Positions 35,005 through 43,924 of a stretch of 64,000 nt of DNA are shown here, piece after piece. Made by a program: the position numbers and the translations under genes. Position 1 is the first letter of the stretch, and every line of letters starts with the position of its first letter. The notes beneath the pieces were generated by a model that made no database searches, was not told the origin of the DNA, and saw nothing but the letters and a program-made list of their open reading frames with translations. The stretch lies in NCBI RefSeq assembly GCF_009711165.2, contig NZ_WMID02000001.1:124001-188000 (forward strand), in the 5' to 3' direction. The DNA is from Flavobacterium sp. MC2016-06 (lineage in GTDB: Bacteria; Bacteroidota; Bacteroidia; Flavobacteriales; Flavobacteriaceae).

Positions 35005-38000
35005 TTATTCAGAAGAGGCTTCTTCGGGTGTAATAATTTTATGTGGACCAGTTTGTATTTGATTTGACAAGTTTGAACTCAAACCTGTTTTACCATTAGG
35101 ATTATCATCTTTGCGAATAATTAATGAAAAACTTTTGCCTTCGTCTCTCGCTACTTGTTTTATGGCTTTTAATTGCTCTGTATACGATTGGTAATTAACA
35201 TCCTTTACATCACCAATTTCACCACCTACTACATAATCGGGTATTGTAGGCACCACTTGTGTAGTACCATCATCGTTAGTTATTCTTGGATTATAGGTAC
35301 GATTGTTTTTTCCTGCTGAGTCACCAAATTGCTCTTTAACCCAACCATCTTCGCCAGTTCTTCCTCTTCTGCGCGATGCTCTGCTTTTTAGATAAGTAAG
35401 CGGCCATTGAATCATTGCAGAACTGCCTTTTGTTCCTAAATATTTTAAATAACCATCTGCAGTCCCTTTATATCTATCCAAAACATCTTGATCTATTCCA
35501 TTACCAACCATAGAAACTGTTATAGTTGCTAACTCCGTTCTTGCTATAGTTTTATTCTCATCACTGCCTACAAATGTTCCTTCGTGTGTTCCACTAGAAC
35601 CTTCTGCCTTATTTTTGCCCTCTTCAGCTGTTCGCTGTACTAAATTATAATTCCATTTATTACCGCCGTCTACAACTTGTATTGAGCTTACCAAAGTATT
35701 ATTTCTAGCAGCCACAGTTTGTGCTACAGCTTGTGCATTTTCATGGGTAATACCGCCATTAGTTAAATGTGTCTCTTCTTCTTGATGCAGGTTTTGTCTA
35801 ACAGCTGTAAGTCCATCTTCGCCACCTCTTCCCATAAGTCTGTCTAACATAGCCATTCCTCTGTCTACAGCCTGATTTACAAGCCATGTCAAGGCTTCAT
35901 CAACCATTTGGCGGACAGAAACAATCATTTCGCCAACTCTTGCGCCAATTCCAGAAAGCCCAACTTGATTAGCAAGAAAACCAATTACAATTGGCATAGC
36001 GTCGCCCATCGTTCTTTCGAGATAGTTGGCAGCTGTAGCTACATTTCCTTTTGCAATATCTGCTACGCCGTTGACAAACGAATTAACTACTTCGAGCATT
36101 TCTCGCAAGTATTTTATAAAACTCTGAATAGCACTGTACAAAGCCATAGCACTATTTATCACGGCCATAATTCCCGTTGGATCTAACATGCTCAGCAGTC
36201 GGGCTGTAATTTGGTTCACAATGCGTTCCATGACAAAGTTTTTCACAGACTCTAGAATAGTATTCCACAGATTGCTGAGTTGTTCCTGAATTTTGTCCCA
36301 AATTGCTGCCATTCCGCGTTCCTGAACATCTTTTATAAAGGTCCAGATTCCTTCCAGCGTATTGATCATTCCTCTAATTCGGGCTACACGTGCCGCACCG
36401 ATTCTTGGATGCGCGGCTAATTTTTCCCATATTTTTTCCATTGAAATTCCCAGAACTTCCAATACCCAGGAAATTACTCCTTGTAAAGAGAAATCAGTCA
36501 GTACAGGAATATTAGCATCTTTCAATTCGCTCATTAACCAGCCTGTAACACCGCCTATTAGATGGGTTACAATGTTGTCAAAGAATTGAACAAATCCCTG
36601 TTTAATAGCGCGCAGAATATTTTTAAGGAAACCAATTGGATCTTTTTTAATGTCCTCAATTGCTTCCATTGCTCGCGTTATGATATTTCCGATGAGATCA
36701 AATGGGAAATTCATAATTTCGAGTATCGCAACGATTACAATACGAACAATTTCTGCGACAAAAGCAATAAGACGACCAATTGGTTCTCCGAATTTTTCAA
36801 TAATTCGAATAAAAGCATCAAGAGGATGAATAAGATCGTCTATAGTAAACGAATTCCAAAGATCGGTAAAGAGCTGAATAATAGATTCAGGCGTCATGTT
36901 TAAAGTAGCAACAGCAGCTTCAATCTGGCCTGTAATTCGGGCTATTGCACCAGATTCTACCATTTGTGCATATTGTTCTTCTCCGCCGTCCATAAGGCTC
37001 ATAAAACCTCTTATAAGATTAGGAACAGATCGTTCAACAGTTTCATTAGTAAAAGGATCTCGCCCTATAATTACCTTTATTAGAGAATAACCTCGTACTG
37101 TACTTGCTTGAGAAGACAGCCATCCTAACAGTGATTCCTTAACAAGTTCTAATACTTTGAGTGCGACACCTAAGGCAAAATCCCAAACACGCTGCAGGAA
37201 TCCACCGGCTTGAGCCGCCAGTGCAGAGAGATTATCAGTAATATTCATCAGATTGGCGGGCTGAATGGCATCCCACGCTGCAGTTATGAGGCCGCGAAGC
37301 TCGCCTAAAAGTGAAGTAAAAGTCCCGACCTGAGTATCAAGCCAATCGGCAGTTTTTTGCAGCGTACCTTTTTCACGCATCTGCTCTAATTCTGTTTCTT
37401 TTCCGATTAGGATAAGGAAATCTTCCAGAATTTCGACCGTTGTTGCATTGACTTCTTCATTACGAAGCGGATCGTATTTGATTATTTTTTTAATTAATGA
37501 CCAAGCTTTATTTTCTGCAAGTATCGGTTCGGCAACATCAATCAATGCTTCTTTTATCCAAGTAATTACCTGATCTACTGTTGCATTTACAAAAGTTTTA
37601 ACTCTATTTACTAATTCATTAAATTTTTCTACAATTAAATCAATGATATCAGTATATGGAAAAGATACTTCATCCCAAACATCTTCAACCATTTTTAAAA
37701 TACTGTCGATTGTTAATCCTATTTCGCCTAATTTTCCTTGTACCCAGTCAAAAACCTGCTGTAGTATTCCATATTCCTGAAGTTTGTCAAATATTGCAGT
37801 TCCAAAAGGAATAAGTCCCATTAATCCTTCTACAAGATTAATCGGAGTTCGTTCCACATCAATTTGTCGCAGCGGATCGTAGCCAACAATTACTGTAAAA
37901 AGCGTATAACCCGGAATATGGCGTGCCTCATCGATTATCCAGTTAGGAAGTAAATCTAGAAACGATCCCTGAATCATCTCGGGAGCAGGAGTAACTTGTT

Positions 38001-38799
38001 CTGGTTTTTTGCGAATAGCAGCTCCTTGTTGAACGGTATGTGTTAATTCATGAGCCAGTAAATGTTTACCCTCTTGAGAACTTGGATTGTATTTTCCTTC
38101 ATTAAAATAAATGTTATTTCCGGTAGCAAAGGCCTGTGAGCCCAATTGCTTGTTCATCTGTACAGCAGTAGAATTGTTGTGGATGCGAACATTGCTGAAA
38201 TCTGTTCCAAAACCAGATTCCATTTCGTTTTTTACTTTTCCAGAAAGAGGTGCACCGCCGCCTTTACTACTGTTTAAAGTACTTTCAAGATTAGAAGTAT
38301 CAGATGGGTTTGCATCTGCAGCAGCGCTCATTTGAACTTCTTTCTCGTCTTCTTTTTTCTGAATTTCCTCTTCTTCCTTAGTTTGAACTTCTTCTTCGGT
38401 TTTCTTTTGTTGAATAAGTGGTTTTGGACTTAGATTTTTTTCAGCAGTTTTAGGAGTTTCAATTTTGTTTTGAATGGTTTCTTCCTTTTCTGTTTTTAAT
38501 TGAGTAACAGAAGAAATAGATCCTGCTAATGATTTTTCTTGTACAGTATTTTCATTTTCTTTTTGTGGTTCATTTGTCTTTTTTTGAACGACTGGTGATG
38601 GATTAAAGAAAGATTCTGAAGTATTGTTTTGTTTTTTTGATACTACTTTGTCAGCAACATTATCGGCTTCAACTTCATATTTATCATTCGATTTTCCAAT
38701 GTTGAGCTTTGCCTGTACGCCAAAAAAATCCTCTCCCTTTCTTGAATTAAAAGAGGAGCGGGAAGGAGCTGATTTTACTTTTGGGCTGAATGCTGACAT
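35005..38799 (-). CDS. DUF4157 eCIS effector candidate with C-terminal nuclease-like domain
   Basis: A 1264-aa protein. Residues 60-160 are a Lys/Glu/Gln-rich linker with repeated VQKK-type motifs. Residues 170-258 are a DUF4157 domain with HELTH at 250-254 (HExxH metalloprotease-like motif). Residues 297-705 hold three copies of a module of about 136 residues, each starting with a GY(S/T)L-x-(6)-DP(L/F) pattern. The C-terminal 80 residues have PDYVVGGEIGDVKDV (Asp1188, Asp1197 and Lys1199 as PD-(D/E)xK candidates), then YTEQLKAIKQVA and FSLIIRK, like restriction-endonuclease-fold toxins. It would act as a nuclease after injection. The target cell is unknown. It follows a related DUF4157 gene by 17 bp. 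Confidence 0.85.
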   Translation of the reverse strand: MSAFSPKVKSAPSRSSFNSRKGEDFFGVQAKLNIGKSNDKYEVEADNVADKVVSKKQNNTSESFFNPSPVVQKKTNEPQKENENTVQEKSLAGSISSVTQLKTEKEETIQNKIETPKTAEKNLSPKPLIQQKKTEEEVQTKEEEEIQKKEDEKEVQMSAAADANPSDTSNLESTLNSSKGGGAPLSGKVKNEMESGFGTDFSNVRIHNNSTAVQMNKQLGSQAFATGNNIYFNEGKYNPSSQEGKHLLAHELTHTVQQGAAIRKKPEQVTPAPEMIQGSFLDLLPNWIIDEARHIPGYTLFTVIVGYDPLRQIDVERTPINLVEGLMGLIPFGTAIFDKLQEYGILQQVFDWVQGKLGEIGLTIDSILKMVEDVWDEVSFPYTDIIDLIVEKFNELVNRVKTFVNATVDQVITWIKEALIDVAEPILAENKAWSLIKKIIKYDPLRNEEVNATTVEILEDFLILIGKETELEQMREKGTLQKTADWLDTQVGTFTSLLGELRGLITAAWDAIQPANLMNITDNLSALAAQAGGFLQRVWDFALGVALKVLELVKESLLGWLSSQASTVRGYSLIKVIIGRDPFTNETVERSVPNLIRGFMSLMDGGEEQYAQMVESGAIARITGQIEAAVATLNMTPESIIQLFTDLWNSFTIDDLIHPLDAFIRIIEKFGEPIGRLIAFVAEIVRIVIVAILEIMNFPFDLIGNIITRAMEAIEDIKKDPIGFLKNILRAIKQGFVQFFDNIVTHLIGGVTGWLMSELKDANIPVLTDFSLQGVISWVLEVLGISMEKIWEKLAAHPRIGAARVARIRGMINTLEGIWTFIKDVQERGMAAIWDKIQEQLSNLWNTILESVKNFVMERIVNQITARLLSMLDPTGIMAVINSAMALYSAIQSFIKYLREMLEVVNSFVNGVADIAKGNVATAANYLERTMGDAMPIVIGFLANQVGLSGIGARVGEMIVSVRQMVDEALTWLVNQAVDRGMAMLDRLMGRGGEDGLTAVRQNLHQEEETHLTNGGITHENAQAVAQTVAARNNTLVSSIQVVDGGNKWNYNLVQRTAEEGKNKAEGSSGTHEGTFVGSDENKTIARTELATITVSMVGNGIDQDVLDRYKGTADGYLKYLGTKGSSAMIQWPLTYLKSRASRRRGRTGEDGWVKEQFGDSAGKNNRTYNPRITNDDGTTQVVPTIPDYVVGGEIGDVKDVNYQSYTEQLKAIKQVARDEGKSFSLIIRKDDNPNGKTGLSSNLSNQIQTGPHKIITPEEASSE

Positions 38800-38816
38800 T
38801 TAGAAAAATGAATTTA

Positions 38817-40379
38817 TTAATGACGTTTAATGTTTCCTTTAACAGAGAATGTATCTCCCATTCCTTTACAGTCTTCGGGCATATTGAAAAATAAATTGTG
38901 AATCTCTTTATGATTTTTTAGTGTAAAGGATTCAGAAAAACTACCTTTTCCGTTATGGTCTACCTTTACGGTTCTTCTTGTTCTTTTTACGTGATCGATG
39001 CTTATTTCTAATGTGGAACAAAAGTGTGATTCGACCAATTGAGCGGTAACTTCTATGGTAATGTCTACGTTAGGACATTGTGCTGTGCTGAAAAAACCAA
39101 CACTTTCTTGACTTGTAAAAGGTCCTCTCACGAAAGGAACATCGTCCTTGCAGCCGCCTTTTTTTCCGTCGCCTTTTAGTTCAACAAGTGCATTATCTAA
39201 TTCGCCAATTGTTTCTGGACCAACAATTCCGTCAATCGCGTTTAATTGCTGCTGACTCTGAAAATCTAGTACTGCATTGCGGGTTTCGGTTCCAAAATCT
39301 CCATCGGCTCCAAACTTTGGAAGTGGATGACCTAATTCTAATAAACCAGATTGTATTTCTTTAACATAACTGCCTTTATGACCTGTTGTAATCAATAACT
39401 CATTGTCGTTGGCGCTTTCAAGTGTTGAATTTCCTTTAAATTGAGGATTCTGAGGTTTTTCTGCTTGAAGGTCTTCTGGATGATTTTCAAGACTTGATTT
39501 TTGTACCATTCCCGTCTGCTGAATCGTATGAGTTAATTCGTGTGCGAGAAGATGTTTTCCTTCTTTAGAGTCGGGACTGTATTTTCCTTTATTAAAATAA
39601 ACATCATTTCCGTTGGTAAAAGCCTGAGCGCCTAATTCCTGACTCATTTGAACAGCATTTGTATCGGTATGAATTTTTACATTACTGAAATCATTGCCAA
39701 AGCCCGATTCCATTTCTCTTTTTGTTTTTTGGTCTAAACCTTCACCGCCTCCTTTTGAGTTATTTAATTTTCCTTCCAATTCATTATTCTGAATTTCACT
39801 TTCAGAGTTTTGCTCTTTTTTCTGAACTTTATCTTCTTTCTCGCAAGCATCACATTTGGCTTGGATCGCTTTGTCTTCTTCTTTTTTGTCTGATTTTTTC
39901 TGAACAGCTTTATCTTCTTCCTTCTCTTTTTTCTGTACTGGTTTTTCTTCTTCTTTTTTGTCCGATTTTTTCTGAACAGTTTTATCCTCTTCTTTCTCTT
40001 TTTTCTGTACTGGTTTTTCTTCTTCTTTTTTGTCTGATTTTTTCTGAACGGCTTTATCTTCTTCCTTCTCTTTTTTCTGAACTGGTTTTTCTTCTTCTTT
40101 TTTATCTGATTTTTTTTGTACAGGCTCTTTCTCTTCCTTCATATCTTTGGCCTGAACAGAAGAAATTGTTTCTGAAATGGGTTTTTGCTGCAATTCTTCT
40201 TTCGATTGCAGAAGTCCGCCTTTAGCCGAATTGTGATGAACTACTTTGTCTGCTGTTTTATCTGCTTCTATTTCAAATCGGTCTCCTGCTGTTCCTGTTT
40301 TTAATTTTTTCTGAATTTTGGGTTCAAAAAAGGGAGAAGAGTTGTGTTTGTCCAGTTTTCTATTTTCTAAAGCTCTCAT
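38817..40379 (-). CDS. DUF4157 eCIS cargo candidate with peptidoglycan-binding domain
   Basis: A 520-aa protein. Residues 1-85 contain a conserved segment (DRFEIEADKTADKVV) shared with the larger DUF4157 protein (DKYEVEADNVADKVV). Residues 89-172 are a tandem repeat of a 24-residue K/E-rich unit. Residues 205-290 form the DUF4157 domain with HELTH at 280-284. Residues 335-395 are a PG_binding_1 domain (GADGDFGTETRNAVLDFQ). The last 110 residues are beta-rich and unassigned, with several Cys residues. No signal peptide is seen. It is the first gene after the repeat-filled gap, so the cargo genes probably have their own promoter there. Confidence 0.85.
   Translation of the reverse strand: MRALENRKLDKHNSSPFFEPKIQKKLKTGTAGDRFEIEADKTADKVVHHNSAKGGLLQSKEELQQKPISETISSVQAKDMKEEKEPVQKKSDKKEEEKPVQKKEKEEDKAVQKKSDKKEEEKPVQKKEKEEDKTVQKKSDKKEEEKPVQKKEKEEDKAVQKKSDKKEEDKAIQAKCDACEKEDKVQKKEQNSESEIQNNELEGKLNNSKGGGEGLDQKTKREMESGFGNDFSNVKIHTDTNAVQMSQELGAQAFTNGNDVYFNKGKYSPDSKEGKHLLAHELTHTIQQTGMVQKSSLENHPEDLQAEKPQNPQFKGNSTLESANDNELLITTGHKGSYVKEIQSGLLELGHPLPKFGADGDFGTETRNAVLDFQSQQQLNAIDGIVGPETIGELDNALVELKGDGKKGGCKDDVPFVRGPFTSQESVGFFSTAQCPNVDITIEVTAQLVESHFCSTLEISIDHVKRTRRTVKVDHNGKGSFSESFTLKNHKEIHNLFFNMPEDCKGMGDTFSVKGNIKRH
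39864..40115 (-). repeat. 72-bp tandem repeat coding for a 24-residue unit
   Basis: The unit KKSDKKEEEKPVQKKEKEED plus K-A/T-V-Q recurs three times in full and once in part inside the DUF4157 gene at 38817-40379. The copies differ by few bases, for example at the Ala/Thr position, so recent expansion is likely and copy number may vary. Confidence 0.9.
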
Positions 40380-40453
40380 AACTTTCTTGTTTTATTATTT
40401 GATACAAAACCTTATTTTTCATTATTGCCCGATTAAAATAAAAACCCGTGCAA

Positions 40454-40555
40454 ATCCGCATCTTCGCAATAGCGAATCTGTTTTATCTGCGTCTCAATTC
40501 AAATGCTGCATATAGAACACGGATGAGACTGATTCGCTATTGCGAAGACGCGGAT
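40454..40555. repeat. inverted pair of 39-bp REP-like repeats
   Basis: Two copies of a 39-bp sequence face each other at 40454-40492 and 40517-40555 with a 24-bp spacer. The shared core CTTCGCAATAGCGAATC is perfect over 17 bp (40462-40478 and 40531-40547) and itself contains the palindrome TTCGC-AATA-GCGAA. The transcript would form a long hairpin. Confidence 0.85.
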
Positions 40556-40570
40556 AAAAACGGATTTTTT

Positions 40571-40840
40571 AGAGCCTGTTTAAAATTTCTTCAAAAGTCC
40601 CAGCGGGACGATATATTTATAGCAAACAATGATTTATGCGACTAAGAACCCCAGCGGGGTGAAATATTTTTTATTTATATTAGCTGTCAAATGCCACTCC
40701 GCTGGAGCTTTGTTCCATCTATCTTAAAATGTTCTATAAATATTCTGCTCCTCTGGAGCTATAATTAAAATTCTACAAATAATTTTATGAGTTACTTTGA
40801 TCTTATTTAAATCATTTTGAATGAAATTTAAACAGGCTCT
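40571..40840. mobile_element. MITE-like element with inverted termini
   Basis: AGAGCCTGTTTAAA at 40571-40584 is repeated inverted at the right end (40827-40840), and the similarity extends to about 26 bp with small gaps. TA lies just outside GAGCC at both ends. The 270-bp interior has no coding capacity but contains four short hairpins: GTCCC-AGC-GGGAC (40597), ACCCC-AGC-GGGGT (40648), CTCC-GCT-GGAG (40697) and GCTCC-TCT-GGAGC (40746). Confidence 0.65.
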
Positions 40841-40882
40841 AAGAATCATTCGAAAACCTAGTGTAAATCCTGAACAAAAGAG

Positions 40883-41761
40883 CTACGAGGCGAGCATAAT
40901 TTCAGGGTTTAAATTTTCTTTTGGGATTATCTGATGCTTTTCTAACTCAATTTTTATCTGTGCATACCAGTACGGAAATATTTTAAACAATCGATATTCA
41001 ATTTCCTCTATAATATCTTTCTTGTATTTTTTGGTACCATAGAGATGACTGTAACCCATTTCATTGGCATATTTGCTTTGCTCTATTATATTTCTTCCTT
41101 TAAGGAGTAATGTAGGCGTAATGTTATTGTAGTCTAATACCGATGCCAGATTGTATTGTTCTACAACAATGCAGGGTTCAAATCCCTGCTGTTTTAATGG
41201 AGAAAATTCTTCTCGATGCGCTGTAAAAATTTCTTCCATATCATAATAAGCATTTACAAAATTATTTCGCAGAGTAAGATCATTAAAACCCAGTATGCCA
41301 CAACTGTACGAGCGTCCTAAATTGGTGTGCCAGTAGGGTAAATGCTGCGTGTATTGATTAAAAAAATCAATCTGTTTTTTATAATGCACGTCATAACCGC
41401 ATTCTTTACGCTCAAGAATTACAGCATCAAAATCAAAATCAATTTTCTTTTTTATAAATACATCAGTATCCAGATGCACAAACGGTTTTGTCTGTTTTTC
41501 TATCGCATGAATTTTAGATTTCATCCACAGTTCTTTGTTTTTTTCGTGATTCATTTTTGTGACTCTGCAGGGCAGCATGTATAGAAATTTATAAGCCGTT
41601 TCGTCTGCATACAATTCAATATCTTTATACCAAAGATGACTGTATAAAATACTCAAAGCAGTCATGTAAATGCTCTCTTTGAGTTTATTACCCATTTGCC
41701 AGCGGTCATTTATGAGCGGAAAAGCATCCATGCTGTATATAATTCTTGGTTCCTCTTTCAT
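40883..41761 (-). CDS. DUF6734 glycosyltransferase-like protein
   Basis: A 292-aa protein resembling DUF6734 family members. It starts MKEEPRIIYSMDAFPLINDRW and has FVHLDTDVFIKK near residue 107, a DxD motif typical of GT-A glycosyltransferases that bind nucleotide sugars with a metal. WHTNLGRSYSCGILG and CIVVEQYNLASVL follow. The frame extends 38 codons upstream to 41875, but that part overlaps the neighbouring gene and lacks family features. The chosen start lies 4 bp after the neighbour. A role in glycosylating eCIS components, or as an injected effector, is possible. Confidence 0.7.
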   Translation of the reverse strand: MKEEPRIIYSMDAFPLINDRWQMGNKLKESIYMTALSILYSHLWYKDIELYADETAYKFLYMLPCRVTKMNHEKNKELWMKSKIHAIEKQTKPFVHLDTDVFIKKKIDFDFDAVILERKECGYDVHYKKQIDFFNQYTQHLPYWHTNLGRSYSCGILGFNDLTLRNNFVNAYYDMEEIFTAHREEFSPLKQQGFEPCIVVEQYNLASVLDYNNITPTLLLKGRNIIEQSKYANEMGYSHLYGTKKYKKDIIEEIEYRLFKIFPYWYAQIKIELEKHQIIPKENLNPEIMLAS

Positions 41762-41765
41762 ACCA

Positions 41766-42332
41766 TTATTTTTTAAGTGTTTGAAGCAGTTTTTTCTCTT
41801 CCAGATAGGAGATATTATTATATAAAGAAGCCTTTTTACTGTGTTTGTAAAGCCTTTTCCATTCGTATTTTTCACCCATTGCTTGTGAAGTCGTTTCTGC
41901 TATTTGATTATTATGAGAGGCTTTCATTTCATTAAAATCGGCATGCCAAACCATTTTGCCTAATAAGGGAGATTGAGTAAGTTTTATTTTAGAAAAAATT
42001 CTTTTGTAATAATCAGTGTGCACATTTTTATCATTGATAAAATATTCCGAAACCAAAACTTGGCCGCCCTTATCATAAAACCTGCAGAAATAGGGCGTAA
42101 TGCCGTCTTTTTCTTTAATAGGCAGCAAATCGTCTTCATCTTGAAAAATAATATCAATATCATTTATAGGCATATCATAATAGTTTCGGAGATTAATATA
42201 ATCTGCGATCCCGCCCACAAAGGCAATTTTTGACAAATCGAGTTTGTCAAAAATATTTTTAAGCGCCTGTTGCTGCTCGTAGAAGATGTTTTTTTCATCT
42301 TCTTTTAAAAATGTATTTTTTTCGTTTTCCAT
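41766..42332 (-). CDS. nucleotidyltransferase-like protein
   Basis: A 188-aa protein with FVGGIADYINLRNYYDMP followed by INDIDIIFQDED. The GG then D-x-D spacing fits the minimal nucleotidyltransferase (Pol-beta-like) core, G-G-x(9-16)-D-h-D-h. The rest shows alternating helices and strands. The frame extends to 42377 over the tape-measure gene, but I prefer the ATG at 42332 (MENEKNTF), 11 bp after that gene. It is paired with the DUF6734 gene 4 bp downstream. Whether it modifies particle components or is cargo is unknown. Confidence 0.65.
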   Translation of the reverse strand: MENEKNTFLKEDEKNIFYEQQQALKNIFDKLDLSKIAFVGGIADYINLRNYYDMPINDIDIIFQDEDDLLPIKEKDGITPYFCRFYDKGGQVLVSEYFINDKNVHTDYYKRIFSKIKLTQSPLLGKMVWHADFNEMKASHNNQIAETTSQAMGEKYEWKRLYKHSKKASLYNNISYLEEKKLLQTLKK

Positions 42333-42343
42333 GTTTTTTAAAA

Positions 42344-43924
42344 TTACCAGTCCACAAAAATTATTTTGTTTTTCCATGCCAGTTTTACAACTCCTAAATT
42401 CCAGCTGATCTTATCTAGTAAAATATCCTGTGTTTTTCTTTCTACAAGAACTTTAGGATTATCGCCGGTAAGAATTATTTTTCCAGGTCTTTGTAAATAT
42501 TCATTTCGTAATAAATCTAAAGAAGCATTTTTCATGACCTGCCAGTTGTCTAAAACTGCTCGAAGCATTTCATTCCCCTGATTTTTTAATTCTTGAGACA
42601 GGATAATATTTCTATTAATGGTTTGATTTATTGGTATACTGCACAATAGTTTTTCAAACAACATTTCGTGTTCATAATCCTGTTCTTGTTCTGTTGCGAT
42701 ATAGTGTAAAAGATGTGCCGCAACTTCTGGATCATTTATACTATTGTCTTTATTTAATAAGCCGCAATTCTCAAAAAGAGATTTCAAAAAAGGGTGAATT
42801 AATATTAATCCGGCATTGTTAACGTAATAATTAGAAGGAATTTCAGAAACTATTTCTTCATTTAATACAAAAGAAAGAGCCAAATTTTCTTCTTCTTTCA
42901 CATCTTCACTAGTATCGAAAACACGGCTCATTTCTACCTCTTTTTTATTATTTGATGCAAGAGATTCATCAGTTTTGAAATCAGATTTTAAGGATTCGTC
43001 TTTGTTTTTTTTTTGAAGAGATTCTAAAGCTTTATCTTCAAGAATAGTTGTTACAATCAATACTTCATGAGTAAGATTGCTTAATACATCTAAAACAGAT
43101 CTGCCTTTTATCTGATTTTTAACAGCTTCTAAAACAAACTTTTGTTCCTGTTTTTTCATTGAAGGAAAAGAAATAAACAGATCAAATAATTTTTGCTGTA
43201 TACTGCTTTCGCTATGTTTTAATAATTGCGAAAGAACAATATTCCAAATTAGATTTCTCTGGTTTAATCCTTGTTTAGATGCTGAAATAACAGCATTCAT
43301 ATTGTCTTTAATTTGGCTGATATTTATTGATGTTGTTTCTGCCGCAGTCAATTCTAAAAGAAATGTTTTTTTGAGAATGCTGTAAATCTGTTCGTCTGAT
43401 AATTGTTTTATAAATCGGTTTCTGGTTTGATGGTTTTTTAATGCATTTAATAGTTTTATGCCAAAAGCTTTACTGTTGGCAATTTTTTCAAACTGATTAT
43501 CTTCATTGCTGTTAAGTATATCTTTTGAAACAGTCCACCATGCAGCAGTTCCGGTTTCTAAAAAATTAAAGAACTCATTTGCATTTTTTTCTTTGTTATT
43601 GATTAATGCGTAATGTTTAGAATCAGGAAAGCCTTTTTCAATTTGTTTCTCGATTTGTTTTTGAAATTGATTAATAATTTCCAGTTTTATAATTTCAAAA
43701 TCAAAACCAGAAGCGACAGAAAAATCCATGTTTAATTTTTCTATTTGAAGACTTTGCAACGACATTTTTACATCGAGCGTATCAAAATAGGTTTCTAAAA
43801 GAGGAAGTAGTTCTTCTTTTAGAAACGTATCTAGATGATCTTTTAGATAATACCCAGTTTCTTTAGAATGGGTATTTACTTCTAGAAATAGATTGTTGAT
43901 AATATGTCTTTCGGCACTGTACAT
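42344..43924 (-). CDS. eCIS tape-measure protein
   Basis: A 526-aa protein of the contractile-injection-system tape-measure family (Afp14 type). It starts HIINNLFLEVNTHSKETGYYLKD, typical of the N-terminal domain, and has helical stretches throughout. Residues 300-350 are acidic and disordered (about a dozen Lys/Glu/Asp/Ser). The C-terminal domain has NNAGLILIHPFLKSLFENCGLL and GNEMLRAVLDNWQVMKN, again family motifs. It would set the tube length. It follows the PKD gene with no gap and precedes the nucleotidyltransferase-like gene. Confidence 0.88.
   Translation of the reverse strand: MYSAERHIINNLFLEVNTHSKETGYYLKDHLDTFLKEELLPLLETYFDTLDVKMSLQSLQIEKLNMDFSVASGFDFEIIKLEIINQFQKQIEKQIEKGFPDSKHYALINNKEKNANEFFNFLETGTAAWWTVSKDILNSNEDNQFEKIANSKAFGIKLLNALKNHQTRNRFIKQLSDEQIYSILKKTFLLELTAAETTSINISQIKDNMNAVISASKQGLNQRNLIWNIVLSQLLKHSESSIQQKLFDLFISFPSMKKQEQKFVLEAVKNQIKGRSVLDVLSNLTHEVLIVTTILEDKALESLQKKNKDESLKSDFKTDESLASNNKKEVEMSRVFDTSEDVKEEENLALSFVLNEEIVSEIPSNYYVNNAGLILIHPFLKSLFENCGLLNKDNSINDPEVAAHLLHYIATEQEQDYEHEMLFEKLLCSIPINQTINRNIILSQELKNQGNEMLRAVLDNWQVMKNASLDLLRNEYLQRPGKIILTGDNPKVLVERKTQDILLDKISWNLGVVKLAWKNKIIFVDW

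Larger units (their letters stand above)
40380..40882. other. 503-bp repeat-filled gap inside eCIS locus 2
   Basis: This gap separates the structural/accessory part of locus 2 from the cargo module. It holds an inverted pair of 39-bp repeats (40454-40555) and a MITE-like element (40571-40840). I see no gene in it. It is the largest gap in a locus where most genes overlap or are less than 50 bp apart. Confidence 0.8.

Noticed and set aside
39722..40225. 167-codon open frame on the plus strand with repeated Leu/Phe/Pro motifs
   Set aside because: It is the antisense of the K/E-rich tandem repeat in the DUF4157 gene. The Leu/Phe richness follows from Lys/Glu codons on the other strand.
40441..40560. 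CRISPR array
   Set aside because: Only two inverted, not direct, repeat copies are present and there are no cas genes.
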